From the NCBI GenBank assembly GCA_946623365.1, contig CAMORE010000009.1, forward strand, positions 1 through 26,738: a stretch of 26,738 nt of DNA. Direction: 5' to 3'. The position numbers were made by a program, and so were the translations under genes. Below, piece after piece: positions 1 to 8,110 of this stretch (positions within the stretch are counted from its first letter, which is position 1; each line of letters starts with the position of its first letter). This DNA comes from an uncultured Acinetobacter sp. Its GTDB lineage: Bacteria > Cyanobacteriota > Vampirovibrionia > Gastranaerophilales > Gastranaerophilaceae. The notes beneath the pieces were generated by a model. The model was not told where the DNA came from. It saw nothing but the letters and a program-made list of their open reading frames with translations, and searched no databases.

Positions 1-57
1 TATATTATCATATAATCTGATATTGAGAAGTTTGTAACGAATCGTTCAAATATAATA

Positions 58-1101
58 TTACACATCTATAAACATACAATCGCCGTAGCTGTAGAAGCGG
101 TATTTGTTTTTTATTGCCTCTTCGTATGCTTTAAAAATAAAATCTTTTCCTGCAAGTGCGCTTACAAGCATTAATAATGTTGATTTCGGTAAATGAAAAT
201 TCGTAATTAATTTATCCACTACTTTAAACTCATAAGGGGGGTAAATAAAGAGTTCGGAAGCTGATTTGCAAGCTTTGATTTCGCCAAACTGTTTATATGC
301 GGTCTCTAATGTTCTAACTGTCGTTGTTCCCACTGCAACAAGTTTTTTACCTTCACTTTTTGCCTGATTTATTAATCTCGCTGTTTCTTCCGAGATTTCA
401 AACGTTTCTGAATCCATCTTGTGATCCAGCACGTTTTCACATTTTACGGGTCTAAAAGTGCCAATGCCGACATTCAAGGTTACGTAACCGATTTTAACGC
501 CTTTATCTCCCAGTTTTTTCAATATATCCTGAGTAAAATGTAATCCTGCTGTAGGTGCTGCAACAGAGCCTTCATCTTTTGCATAAACAGTTTGATAACG
601 CTCAAAATCAAGCTTTTTAAGCTCCTCGTTTGTCATCTTGCGTTCAATATATGGAGGTAAAGGAATATTTCCGACTCTGTGCAGAATCTCCAATATATTA
701 CCTTCATATACCATTTTTACAAGCCATTTCCCGTCATCAGGCAGTGATTCAATCACCTCTACGGAAAGTTCTTCGCTAATTTTTATTATTGTTCCTTCTT
801 TTACACGCTTTGAAGGTTTTATCAAAACTTCCCAAATCTTTTCGGCTTTTTCTTTTAGTAAAAATACCTCTATTTTTGCGCCTGTATCTTTGAACCCGTA
901 TAATCTGGCAGGAATAACTTTTGTATTGTTTAAAATTAAAATATGATTTTCATCAAGCAAATCAACAATATCATAAAAATGCTTATGCAAAATCTTATCA
1001 CCTTCTGTTAAAACCATCATACGTGAGTTTTCACGCTTTTCAGAAGGTGTCTGCGCAATTAATTCTTCAGGTAGTGTATAATCAAATTCCGATACCAGCA
1101 T
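58..1101 (-). CDS. queA: S-adenosylmethionine:tRNA ribosyltransferase-isomerase QueA
   Basis: QueA moves the ribosyl group of S-adenosylmethionine onto 7-aminomethyl-7-deazaguanine at the tRNA wobble position, giving epoxyqueuosine; it is a cytosolic enzyme. The 347-residue protein has the expected family length. It opens with the typical block FDYTLPEELIAQTP, and the segments GSVAAPTAGLHFT and GTTTVRTLE are conserved QueA signatures. The C-terminus (YGDCMFI) is intact. The start at 1101 is fixed by homology at the N-terminus; the ribosome-binding site is weak, with only a GAG about 17 bases upstream. It follows rfbH by 84 bases on the same strand, and that gap contains a weak AT-only hairpin followed by T residues, so partial uncoupling from the rfb genes is possible. 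No other queuosine gene is visible here. Confidence 0.97.
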   Translation of the reverse strand: MLVSEFDYTLPEELIAQTPSEKRENSRMMVLTEGDKILHKHFYDIVDLLDENHILILNNTKVIPARLYGFKDTGAKIEVFLLKEKAEKIWEVLIKPSKRVKEGTIIKISEELSVEVIESLPDDGKWLVKMVYEGNILEILHRVGNIPLPPYIERKMTNEELKKLDFERYQTVYAKDEGSVAAPTAGLHFTQDILKKLGDKGVKIGYVTLNVGIGTFRPVKCENVLDHKMDSETFEISEETARLINQAKSEGKKLVAVGTTTVRTLETAYKQFGEIKACKSASELFIYPPYEFKVVDKLITNFHLPKSTLLMLVSALAGKDFIFKAYEEAIKNKYRFYSYGDCMFIDV

Positions 1102-1123
1102 TATTTAATTAAAACTCAAAAAA

Positions 1124-1143
1124 AGATAAATGTCTAATTATCT
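1124..1143 (-). terminator. Weak AT-rich hairpin with T run between rfbH and queA
   Basis: On the minus strand AGATAA and TTATCT form a 6-bp stem with an 8-base loop, followed directly by a run of T (plus-strand A run from 1117). The stem has only one G-C pair, so it would be a leaky terminator at best. It would separate rfbH from queA only partly. Confidence 0.3.
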
Positions 1144-1185
1144 CGACTATCTTCGTACTTTATTTTTTCTATGAACAGATTCTCT

Positions 1186-2541
1186 TTAAAAATGATTTTT
1201 TATGTATGAATGAATCATATCTGAAATCCGCGTAATCTCTTCTTCGCCTAAAGCAGGAAAAGTTCCGACCCAGAAAGTACTATTCATAATAAATTCAGTG
1301 TTTGGAAGTTTTTTATACAATTCTTCATTCAAATCTTTTGATGAGAATATTTGAGAATTACCGATTCTGAATTGAATTTGATCATCATCAACCATCATAG
1401 GCTGTCTTAAAATATTTCCCGCAAATAATTGACGAGTTCCGATACCATTGCTTTCGAGGTATTCTACAAGCTCTTGTTTTGTAAAACCTGCTTCTTTTTT
1501 TACGGAAATTAAATATCCGAACCAGGATGGTTTTACGCCTTCTTTTACAACCGGAAGTATTAAAAAGTCTTTCAAATCCGATAATTTCTCAGTGAGCATT
1601 TGAGCGTTTTTTCTCCGAATTTTAAGAAAATTATCCAGTTTATCAAGTTGAGCACATCCGATTGAAGCCTGCCAATCCGTAATCTTAAGATTAAATCCTG
1701 CGTGAGAATACGTGTACTTATGGTCATATCCGTACGGAAGATTTCCAAGTTTCTGCGAAAACCTTTTTCCGCAAACTCCGTCTTTTCCTGTCGGACAACA
1801 GCAATCCCTCCCCCAATCTCTATATGACAAAATTATCTTGTGTAGTTCCGAATCATTTGTTACAACAGCTCCGCCTTCTCCCATTGTTATGTGGTGGGCG
1901 GGATAGAAGCTAAAAGTCCCTATGTGTCCTATTGTTCCGAGTTTTTTCCCTTTATATTCTCCTCCAAGTGCGTCACAGCTGTCCTCTATTATCCACAAAT
2001 TATATTTTTGCGCTAAATGAGTTATTCTGTCTAAATCATAGCTATTTCCCAGTGTGTGTGCCAAAAATATTGCTTTTGTTTTTGGAGTAATTGCTTCTTC
2101 GATTTTTTCAGCATCTATATTGTATGTTCCGACTTCACAATCAATAAAAACAGGGATTAATCCTTGTTGTATTATAGGATTAATTGTCGTTGGGAATCCT
2201 GCCGCTACGGATATAACTTCATCCCCCTTTTTTAAGCGTTTTTCTCCGAGTTTATGGGATGTGAGAGCAGATATTGTCAAAAGATTGGCGCTCGAACCTG
2301 AATTAGCAGTAAGAGCGTATTTTACGCCTAAATATTCCGCAAATTTTTTTTCAAATTCTTTATTGAATCTTCCTGCTGTAAGCCACATATCAAGTGAAGC
2401 ATCTATCATATTTAATAATTCTTCTTCACCTAAAAGTTTTCCGGATGGCGGAATATAGTCAAAATTCTTTTTTTTGCCGTAAACATTTGCATAATATTCT
2501 TTTACCGCTTCTTTTACTTTATTACGGAATTCTTGCTCCAT
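1186..2541 (-). CDS. rfbH: CDP-6-deoxy-4-keto-glucose 3-dehydrase (E1), RfbH/DdhC type
   Basis: This enzyme removes the C3 hydroxyl of CDP-6-deoxy-4-ketoglucose on the way to CDP-3,6-dideoxyhexoses. It is a DegT-fold enzyme that uses PMP and a [2Fe-2S] cluster. The usual PLP-binding Lys is replaced by His216 in FYPAHHITMGEGG, the hallmark of E1 dehydrases, so the missing Lys is not a defect. Cys189, Cys247, Cys249 and Cys257 reproduce the C-X57-C-X1-C-X7-C spacing of the E1 cluster ligands. Length is 451 residues. The start is supported by AAGGA about 8 bases upstream. It lies 26 bases behind rfbG. The partner reductase (E3, a ferredoxin-type flavoprotein) that completes the reaction is not in the window. 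Confidence 0.95.
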   Translation of the reverse strand: MEQEFRNKVKEAVKEYYANVYGKKKNFDYIPPSGKLLGEEELLNMIDASLDMWLTAGRFNKEFEKKFAEYLGVKYALTANSGSSANLLTISALTSHKLGEKRLKKGDEVISVAAGFPTTINPIIQQGLIPVFIDCEVGTYNIDAEKIEEAITPKTKAIFLAHTLGNSYDLDRITHLAQKYNLWIIEDSCDALGGEYKGKKLGTIGHIGTFSFYPAHHITMGEGGAVVTNDSELHKIILSYRDWGRDCCCPTGKDGVCGKRFSQKLGNLPYGYDHKYTYSHAGFNLKITDWQASIGCAQLDKLDNFLKIRRKNAQMLTEKLSDLKDFLILPVVKEGVKPSWFGYLISVKKEAGFTKQELVEYLESNGIGTRQLFAGNILRQPMMVDDDQIQFRIGNSQIFSSKDLNEELYKKLPNTEFIMNSTFWVGTFPALGEEEITRISDMIHSYIKNHF

Positions 2542-2567
2542 AAGAGATTTCCTTTCAAAAATTTATT

Positions 2568-3653
2568 TTAGATACTCCAAGGTATGTTTTTTGATTTTGC
2601 AGCAGATACAAATTCTTCTATTTGATTCAAGCTATATGATACCATATCAGTGTCTTTTTCATAAAATGATTTGTACCAATCAACTGTTCTTTTAATAGCT
2701 TCATCTGCGTTGAAAACCGGCTTCCAACCTAAGATATTTTTAGCTTTTTCTATATTTAACATTAATAATCCTGCTTCGTGGAGAGGTGATTGCTCTCCGA
2801 CAATTACTTTTCCTTTGCCGTAATAATTACAAACCTTTTGAGCAACCTCTGAAACCGTTAAAACACTCTCATTATTCGGACCGAAATTAAAACCTTCAGC
2901 ATATTTTTTTCCGTTTTCCAAAAGTTTTTGTCCCAAAACTAAATATCCTGATAAAGGTTCAAGTACATATTGCCAAGGTCGGATTGCAAGAGGATTTCTA
3001 ATTTCAATATTTTTCCCGCTTATAATTGCCCTTATACAATCAGGAACTAACCTGTCTTGCGCCCAATCTCCTCCGCCGATTACGTTACCGGCTCTTGCCG
3101 TAGCTAAAGACATTGTATTTTCATCTTGAAGGAATGAGCGTCTGTACGAGGAGGACATAATTTCTACACATCCTTTTGAGGATGAATACATATCATATCC
3201 GCCCATCGGGTCATCTTCCGCATAACCTCGCTGAACTTCCTTATTCTCATAACACTTATCTGTTGTAACATTTACAAATGCTTTAACAGAAGAACATTTT
3301 TTCGCACATTCAAGAACATTTAATGTTCCGATAACATTGGTTTTATAAGTTAATAACGGTTCCGAGTAGGATAATCTTACCAGAGGCTGAGCAGCAAAAT
3401 GAAAAACAATATCAGGTTTAAATTCCTGAAAAGCTTCAGCTAAAGAATCCTCATCCAGTATATTCCCAAAAACATTTCTGCAATGTCCGTAAAGCTGTAA
3501 CTCTTCAAACATAGAAGGGTGCTCTTGCACTTCCAGAGAATATCCCAGTACATCCGCTCCCAAAATCTTTAACCATAATACCATCCAGCTTCCCTTAAAG
3601 CCGGTATGTCCGGTTAATAAAACTCTTTTATTTCTGTATACATTATTGAACAT
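2568..3653 (-). CDS. rfbG: CDP-glucose 4,6-dehydratase
   Basis: RfbG converts CDP-glucose to CDP-4-keto-6-deoxyglucose in the cytosol with tightly bound NAD+. It is an extended short-chain dehydrogenase of 361 residues. The Rossmann glycines are Gly15, Gly18 and Gly21 in TGHTGFKGSW, a form typical of CDP-glucose dehydratases. The catalytic pair Tyr156 and Lys160 sits in YSSSK, and Thr131-Asp132-Lys133 supplies the dehydratase residues of the TTDK segment. It starts only 5 bases after the rfbF stop codon and is followed by rfbH 26 bases downstream, so the three genes are almost certainly one transcript in pathway order. Confidence 0.96.
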   Translation of the reverse strand: MFNNVYRNKRVLLTGHTGFKGSWMVLWLKILGADVLGYSLEVQEHPSMFEELQLYGHCRNVFGNILDEDSLAEAFQEFKPDIVFHFAAQPLVRLSYSEPLLTYKTNVIGTLNVLECAKKCSSVKAFVNVTTDKCYENKEVQRGYAEDDPMGGYDMYSSSKGCVEIMSSSYRRSFLQDENTMSLATARAGNVIGGGDWAQDRLVPDCIRAIISGKNIEIRNPLAIRPWQYVLEPLSGYLVLGQKLLENGKKYAEGFNFGPNNESVLTVSEVAQKVCNYYGKGKVIVGEQSPLHEAGLLMLNIEKAKNILGWKPVFNADEAIKRTVDWYKSFYEKDTDMVSYSLNQIEEFVSAAKSKNIPWSI

Positions 3654-3658
3654 CAGTT

Positions 3659-4444
3659 CTAAATACCCTTATTCCAAACAGCCCATGGTGCAGTATCTGT
3701 TTGCCACATCTCGGTTAAATCATTCTTATCTTTTAACGTGTCCATAGCACGCCAAAAACCGCTGTGTTTATACGCATTTAATTGGTGGTTTTCTGCAAGT
3801 TTTTCTAACGGAGCACGCTCAAATATTGTTGAATCATCATCATTTATATAATCAAATACTTGAGGTTCACAAACAAAAAATCCGCCGTTTATCCAAGATT
3901 CATCACCTTTAGGTTTTTCTTTAAACGATGTAATTATGTTATCATCTTTTATAATCAATGCCCCAAACCGTCCTGAAGGTTGAACTGCTGTCATTGTAAC
4001 AATCTTGTTTGAATTTTTGTGAGCATTTATTAAACTTGTTATATTTACATCTGAAACGCCATCTCCGTATGTAAGTAAAAACGGTTCATTGCCGATATAT
4101 TTTTGGGCTTTTTTAATTCGCCCGCCTGTCATTGTATTTTCACCGGTATATAGCATTGTAACCTTCCAGGGTTCGGTTTGAGTACGGTGAATCTCGACTG
4201 AATTATTAATCATATCTACTGTTATATCAGAGTATCTTTGATAATAATTAACAAAATAGTCTTTTATAATATGTGATTTGTATCCTGTTAAAATAATGAA
4301 ATCATTAAAGCCGTAGTATGAATATATTTTCATAATATGCCACAAAATAGGCTTTCCACCAATTTCTACCATAGGTTTCGGTATTAATTTAGTTTCTTCG
4401 GACAAGCGTGTCCCAAGACCACCGGCAAGAATTACAACTTTCAT
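3659..4444 (-). CDS. rfbF: Glucose-1-phosphate cytidylyltransferase
   Basis: RfbF makes CDP-glucose from CTP and glucose-1-phosphate, the first committed step to CDP-linked dideoxysugars. The nucleotidyltransferase signature LAGGLGTRLSEET with the following PKPMVEIGGKP is at the N-terminus, and YGDGVSD provides the metal-binding aspartates. I chose the ATG at 4444 (261 residues). The family normally starts at MKxVILAGG, and GAGG lies 8 bases upstream of this ATG. The open frame continues upstream to a TTG at 4498, but that extension does not look like the family and overlaps a candidate promoter. An ATG at 4450 is the alternative. First gene of rfbFGH. Confidence 0.95.
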   Translation of the reverse strand: MKVVILAGGLGTRLSEETKLIPKPMVEIGGKPILWHIMKIYSYYGFNDFIILTGYKSHIIKDYFVNYYQRYSDITVDMINNSVEIHRTQTEPWKVTMLYTGENTMTGGRIKKAQKYIGNEPFLLTYGDGVSDVNITSLINAHKNSNKIVTMTAVQPSGRFGALIIKDDNIITSFKEKPKGDESWINGGFFVCEPQVFDYINDDDSTIFERAPLEKLAENHQLNAYKHSGFWRAMDTLKDKNDLTEMWQTDTAPWAVWNKGI

Positions 4445-4471
4445 ATTCATATCCTCATTCTCTCCCTCAAT

Positions 4472-4498
4472 GTTATATGAAATAAGTCTTTTTGACAA
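4472..4498 (-). promoter_or_regulatory. Candidate sigma-70 promoter of rfbFGH
   Basis: On the minus strand TTGTCA (4498-4493) and TATAAC (4477-4472) are separated by 15 bases, somewhat short of the ideal 17. A start near 4465 would give a leader of about 20 bases with GAGG in place for the ATG at 4444. A second extended -10-like element, TGTTATACT, lies further upstream without a good -35. Confidence 0.35.
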
Positions 4499-4644
4499 CT
4501 GTTAAAATAATGCGCAGTATAACAAATAAATCTATAGTTATTATAAACATAATCAATACTCTATTAATATAAAAGCTGTTCTATAAAGTTATTATTTAAA
4601 ATTTTATATACTTTACGGAAACAATGATAAAGTTGCCTGTTACA

Positions 4645-4863
4645 TTATTTTTTTCTCTTATATTTATGATTCAAATATTCTATCAATCCAATATGTAATG
4701 CAGTAATAGCAGTAGTCAGCCACGCAAATACTTTGTGTTTGCCTCTTAAAGTTTTATTTCTGCTTATTCCGCTTGCCGCAGTTAAACCCAGACCGGCTAC
4801 AGCGGCATATCCCGTTGTTTTTGGCGTAATTACTGCAGAGAGTTTAAGTTCATCAACTTTCAT
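4645..4863 (-). CDS. Small uncharacterised membrane protein, 72 aa
   Basis: I do not recognise this protein. It has an Ala/Gly/Leu-rich hydrophobic segment at about residues 17-32, a basic loop (RNKTLRGKHK) and a second hydrophobic segment at about residues 46-62. It ends in a strongly basic tail (HKYKRKK), which suggests a two-helix hairpin in the cytoplasmic membrane with charged parts on the inside. It begins 20 bases after the matrixin-like gene on the same strand, so it is probably the last gene of the scpA operon. No clear ribosome-binding site precedes its ATG, so translation would be weak or coupled. Coding status rests on the sensible amphipathic layout and position only. Confidence 0.6.
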   Translation of the reverse strand: MKVDELKLSAVITPKTTGYAAVAGLGLTAASGISRNKTLRGKHKVFAWLTTAITALHIGLIEYLNHKYKRKK

Positions 4864-4883
4864 AAATGTAAAATATCATATTT

Positions 4884-6362
4884 TTAAAATATTAGCAAGA
4901 TTTTATATGGCTTTAATTTACTGTTATCAACTTCTTTTGGATTTTTAGCTATATAATTTTTAAGAACTTTTCTTGCTTTTAAGTATTCTTTGTTATTAAT
5001 ATAAATATTAGCCAAAGAAATCGAATATTCTATGTTTTCAGGGTTTTGATTTATTAATTTATTATATATTTTTACAGCTTTTGCTAATTCATTTTCTTTT
5101 ACATAAATTTGAGCATCAAGAACATTTAAATCATCTTCAGTCTTGTGTTCTTTTGCCTTATCTATATATATATGAGCTAATTCATAATTCCCGTCATAAT
5201 AATTAGCAACTGCAAGGTTGTATAAAATCGTATAACTTGTATCTTCATTAGAAGATAATCTGTATGCGCGTTCTAAATAGGATATTGCCTGTCTGTATTT
5301 TTTCTTCGTCAAAAGAGTTTGAGCGTAATCTATATATCCTGCAGGTATTGTCGGAGCTTTCTTAATATAATTCTTGGCTTCTTCAGCTTTTGCATCGTTA
5401 ACTTCCTTATCGTTACCTAAGATTAGATATGGAACATATTTGTACTTTAATTCATTAGCGTTAGTAATGTCCGGTTTAATTTTGTACAACAATTCAAGAG
5501 TTAATTTATCAGAATCTTTTAAAACTTTTTTCTCGTTATTATTAAAGGTTTCTAAATCCTGAGTCATATGCATTATTGTATCTTCTTCAAAAGAATGCCC
5601 CATAAATCCGAGAGCGTGAAAAACTTCATGCAGAGCTGTATTGTACATTTGATTCGGTGTAAAGAGTTTACCTTCTAAATTATAAATATTAAATTCCATT
5701 TCCATTTTTAAAAGTTTATCATCTTGTATAACCGGTGTTGTCGATGCAATTACATACTTTTGACCAATTTCAGGGTTTTTTATTTTCTTTCCGATAAAAG
5801 TAACTACAATGTCTGCATTTGAAAAAGATACTTTATCAAATCTTATTCTGACTGAACTTGCACGCTCCCAAGTATTAAAAGCTTCATTTACTGCTTCCGT
5901 CAGCTCTTTTGGAATGTGCCTGCCGTTTATACAATATGTAATCGGTAATTTGCCCCAGTGTATAATTTTTTGATTATATGAAGCTTGCAAAATATAGTTT
6001 TCAGGATATTTATTATGAATCTCTTTTTTTAAATTACGCAAAAAATATTCTGCTGAATCGGATGCAGAGTCTTCTATTTCATCCTCTGCTATTTTTATTA
6101 ATTTTTCCTGAGCTTCTATTGATAAAGGGGAATTTACCAGAGAGTTAACATAGGTTTTTCTAAAATTTGTATCTTTATTTCCAAGATTATATGATTTTTC
6201 AAAAAATTCCTGTGCTTTTTCGTAATGTCCTCTTTTAGATTGATAATTGCCAAAATTTGCATAAAGTTCTGCTTTATGCGATTGGAAAAATAAAATTAAA
6301 AATAACAAAATAAAAAGGAATACTATTAAAAAAAATTTTGTCCATTTTTTCATAAGCTTCAT
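4884..6362 (-). CDS. Membrane-anchored TPR protein with a matrixin-like zinc metalloprotease domain
   Basis: A 492-residue protein built as an N-terminal membrane anchor (about residues 8-27), a short TPR-like helical segment (about 32-62), a zinc protease domain (about 135-300) and C-terminal TPR repeats (about 335-480). The protease domain carries the full metzincin motif HExxHxxGxxxH (His245, Glu246, His249, Gly252, His256), and Met264 in TIM is the likely Met-turn. The preceding ITYCIN... and ADIVVTF segments match the matrixin (peptidase M10) fold. With one signal-anchor the bulk should face outside the cytoplasmic membrane. It starts 11 bases after scpB with AAGGG overlapping the scpB stop, so it is co-transcribed with scpAB. 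Its target is unknown; the TPRs probably hold a partner or substrate. Confidence 0.85.
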   Translation of the reverse strand: MKLMKKWTKFFLIVFLFILLFLILFFQSHKAELYANFGNYQSKRGHYEKAQEFFEKSYNLGNKDTNFRKTYVNSLVNSPLSIEAQEKLIKIAEDEIEDSASDSAEYFLRNLKKEIHNKYPENYILQASYNQKIIHWGKLPITYCINGRHIPKELTEAVNEAFNTWERASSVRIRFDKVSFSNADIVVTFIGKKIKNPEIGQKYVIASTTPVIQDDKLLKMEMEFNIYNLEGKLFTPNQMYNTALHEVFHALGFMGHSFEEDTIMHMTQDLETFNNNEKKVLKDSDKLTLELLYKIKPDITNANELKYKYVPYLILGNDKEVNDAKAEEAKNYIKKAPTIPAGYIDYAQTLLTKKKYRQAISYLERAYRLSSNEDTSYTILYNLAVANYYDGNYELAHIYIDKAKEHKTEDDLNVLDAQIYVKENELAKAVKIYNKLINQNPENIEYSISLANIYINNKEYLKARKVLKNYIAKNPKEVDNSKLKPYKILLIF

Positions 6363-6373
6363 AATTATCCCTT

Positions 6374-6931
6374 TTATATTGTTGATTCTGAGTCTTCAGA
6401 TTCTGCTTTTGTATCTTCAGACGGATCGTCTTTTATTCCTTTATCAATATTTAAAGTTTTTACAAGAGCTCTGATATCACCTTTTAATTTGAAATACTCA
6501 GCAAATTTTGGAGTCGTTTTTATATTATAAGAACGTCCGTTTTTATCTCTGTGCCTCGATATTAATCCTTTTTCCAAAAGTTCTTGAACGTGTTCATAGG
6601 CATTTGAACCTCTTAAATCTTTCAGTAACGACTGCCTTATAGGTTCTTTTAATGCAATAACAGTAAGGGTTTTTAATACCGGCGGCTTTAATTCAACGGG
6701 ACAAAGCTTTTCAACAATATCTAAATGCTCTTGCTTTACTTGAAGTATATATCCGTTCTCGTCATCAATTTCTAAAGCACCCTCTCTTGAGGCATAATCC
6801 ATAATAAGTTCTAATAATGCTTCTTCTACAATATCCGGTTCTTCTCCCAGAATTTCTGCAATTTCATTAACTTGAAGGACTTTTGCGGTAACAAATAAAA
6901 CCGCTTCAATTCTTGATTTCAGCTGTTCCAT
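6374..6931 (-). CDS. scpB: Segregation and condensation protein B
   Basis: ScpB dimerises through winged-helix domains and binds the ScpA kleisin to complete the bacterial SMC condensin, which compacts and separates sister chromosomes. The protein (185 residues) starts with the family pattern IEAVLFVTAKVLQVNEIAEIL and has the conserved LKTLTVIALKEPIRQSLLKDLRG stretch, an equivalent of the usual LaYkQPitr-RG motif, followed by the second winged helix (about 110-150). The C-terminal 30 residues are acidic and Ser-rich and probably disordered. Its start lies inside the end of scpA (26-base overlap), with AGAGG about 6 bases ahead, indicating translational coupling. smc itself is not in the window. 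Confidence 0.93.
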   Translation of the reverse strand: MEQLKSRIEAVLFVTAKVLQVNEIAEILGEEPDIVEEALLELIMDYASREGALEIDDENGYILQVKQEHLDIVEKLCPVELKPPVLKTLTVIALKEPIRQSLLKDLRGSNAYEHVQELLEKGLISRHRDKNGRSYNIKTTPKFAEYFKLKGDIRALVKTLNIDKGIKDDPSEDTKAESEDSESTI

Positions 6932-7868
6932 TTTCTACCTCTTCTTTAATAATTCCTTCAGCATTTTTAAAAGCTTCATTTATGTTATCTGTATCATCAG
7001 AATTTGTATCAGCAATTTGTGCATCTTTCGACGGTTCACGTTTTACAACATACAAATCAGAATAAAATTCATCTTGTTCTAAATCATAATTGCTGTCAAC
7101 AGTTAAAAACAGAAGTGATATATATGCACTTATTCTGTCCATTCCGAGCAATGTCAGTTCATTCAATTCAATTTTATCCTGACGGTTTAAAATCTCTTCG
7201 AGATTATCTTTTAACCTTGCAACTCCTTCCGTTATGTATTCATCGTGAGGCATATTAAATATGTCTTCGGTTGACATTCTGGATATGCCGTTATTTCTTC
7301 TTCTGGCAGCTCTTTCAAGAGATTTTTTAAGTGATTGCTTTTTATCAAGTTGTTCATAGAATTCCAATTGGCGTATTAAGTCATGCAAAGTAACTACTCT
7401 GTTATGATTTAATCTTACGGATGTTCTTCTCTGTAAAACTTCGTCAATTGAAATGACGTTATTTGTTGGCACAAAATCTTCTCGTGAATATTCCAGCTCC
7501 CCTTCTTCTAAAGATAAATCAATATCCTCAGGGTGTTGAACTTCAAAGTCATTTATATCCAGACCTTCCAGAACGTTTGATTTAAGTTTTAATAATATTG
7601 CAGCAAATAATAATGTTCTGCCGGTTAATCTCAGATTCTGAGCTTTAGACTGAAAAAGGTGCGTTAAATATTTATCCGTAACATCAACAATATTAATATT
7701 CCAAGGATCTATTTTCCCTTGGCGAGCCATGCTGACAAGAATTTCAATTCCGTCAACTTCAGCTTCACGAACAAAAATATTCTCTTTTTCACTAGTTGAG
7801 TTTTTGTTTGCATCGGCTTGAATCATTCCGACGGCATTATTCATACTATCTATACTGTTTATAGCCAT
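6906..7868 (-). CDS. scpA: Segregation and condensation protein A (kleisin)
   Basis: ScpA is the kleisin that bridges the SMC heads and carries ScpB. The 320-residue protein has the N-terminal SMC-binding helix region (about 38-70, IEILVSMARQGKIDPWNINIVDVTDKYL) with the diagnostic I-D-x-x-x-I-x-I-x-x-V-T pattern. The usual FEGPLDLLL opening is altered to VDGIEILVS. The C-terminal winged helix (about 205-275) is intact, and there are about 35 extra residues before the domain and a Glu/Asp/Asn-rich tail. The ATG is preceded by AAAGGTG. A promoter and roughly 120-base structured leader lie upstream. It heads the operon scpA-scpB-matrixin-small membrane protein. Confidence 0.93.
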   Translation of the reverse strand: MAINSIDSMNNAVGMIQADANKNSTSEKENIFVREAEVDGIEILVSMARQGKIDPWNINIVDVTDKYLTHLFQSKAQNLRLTGRTLLFAAILLKLKSNVLEGLDINDFEVQHPEDIDLSLEEGELEYSREDFVPTNNVISIDEVLQRRTSVRLNHNRVVTLHDLIRQLEFYEQLDKKQSLKKSLERAARRRNNGISRMSTEDIFNMPHDEYITEGVARLKDNLEEILNRQDKIELNELTLLGMDRISAYISLLFLTVDSNYDLEQDEFYSDLYVVKREPSKDAQIADTNSDDTDNINEAFKNAEGIIKEEVENGTAEIKN

Positions 7869-7880
7869 ATCACCTTTTGA

Positions 7881-7900
7881 ATATCAATAAAAATTGATAT
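7881..7900 (-). promoter_or_regulatory. Perfect hairpin immediately upstream of the scpA ribosome-binding site
   Basis: ATATCAAT and ATTGATAT form a perfect 8-bp inverted repeat with a 4-base loop. It ends only a few bases before the AAAGGTG ribosome-binding site of scpA. In the mRNA it would place a stem right next to the initiation region. The stem is AT-rich, so it would be sensitive to temperature or protein binding. Confidence 0.5.
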
Positions 7901-7942
7901 ATAATCGTCCTATGTTATTTTAACTTATATCTTTTCTTCTGT

Positions 7943-7990
7943 ACTCCTCTAAAATGAGGAGTCATGATAAAGAGCTGCAGAGCTCCTCCC
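7943..7990 (-). promoter_or_regulatory. Structured 5' leader of the scpA operon with competing pairings
   Basis: On the minus strand the transcript would start near GGGAGGAGCT (7990-7981). ACTCCTC (7962-7956) and GAGGAGT (7949-7943) follow. The last two form a 7-bp stem with a 6-base loop. CTCCTC of the middle segment can instead pair with the first GAGGAG. A small GAGCT/AGCTC hairpin lies between the first and second segments. No T run follows, so this is not a simple terminator. Confidence 0.5.
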
Positions 7991-7996
7991 TTAGCA

Positions 7997-8024
7997 ATTA
8001 TACCACATATCGATTTTTATACAA
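7997..8024 (-). promoter_or_regulatory. Probable sigma-70 promoter of the scpA operon
   Basis: Minus-strand TTGTAT (8024-8019), a 16-base spacer and a perfect TATAAT (8002-7997), extended upstream by TGG. Predicted transcription start is near 7990, giving a leader of about 120 bases before scpA. It lies downstream of the SNF2 gene stop at 8111, so scpA has its own promoter. Confidence 0.6.
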
Positions 8025-8110
8025 AAATGTAACGTTTTTGAAATTTAATAGATACATTTATTGTAAATTTTGACTGTTGTATTATATTACAAATACATTT
8101 ACTCCACGCT

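Noticed and set aside
1..57. Partial gene or RNA at the left edge
   Set aside because: Only AT-rich sequence with a small AACGA/TCGTT repeat; no coding or RNA signal could be supported.
1186..2541. DegT-fold protein without the PLP lysine could be a dead enzyme
   Set aside because: His at that position together with the exact C-X57-C-X1-C-X7-C cysteine spacing is the normal state of E1 dehydrases (RfbH).
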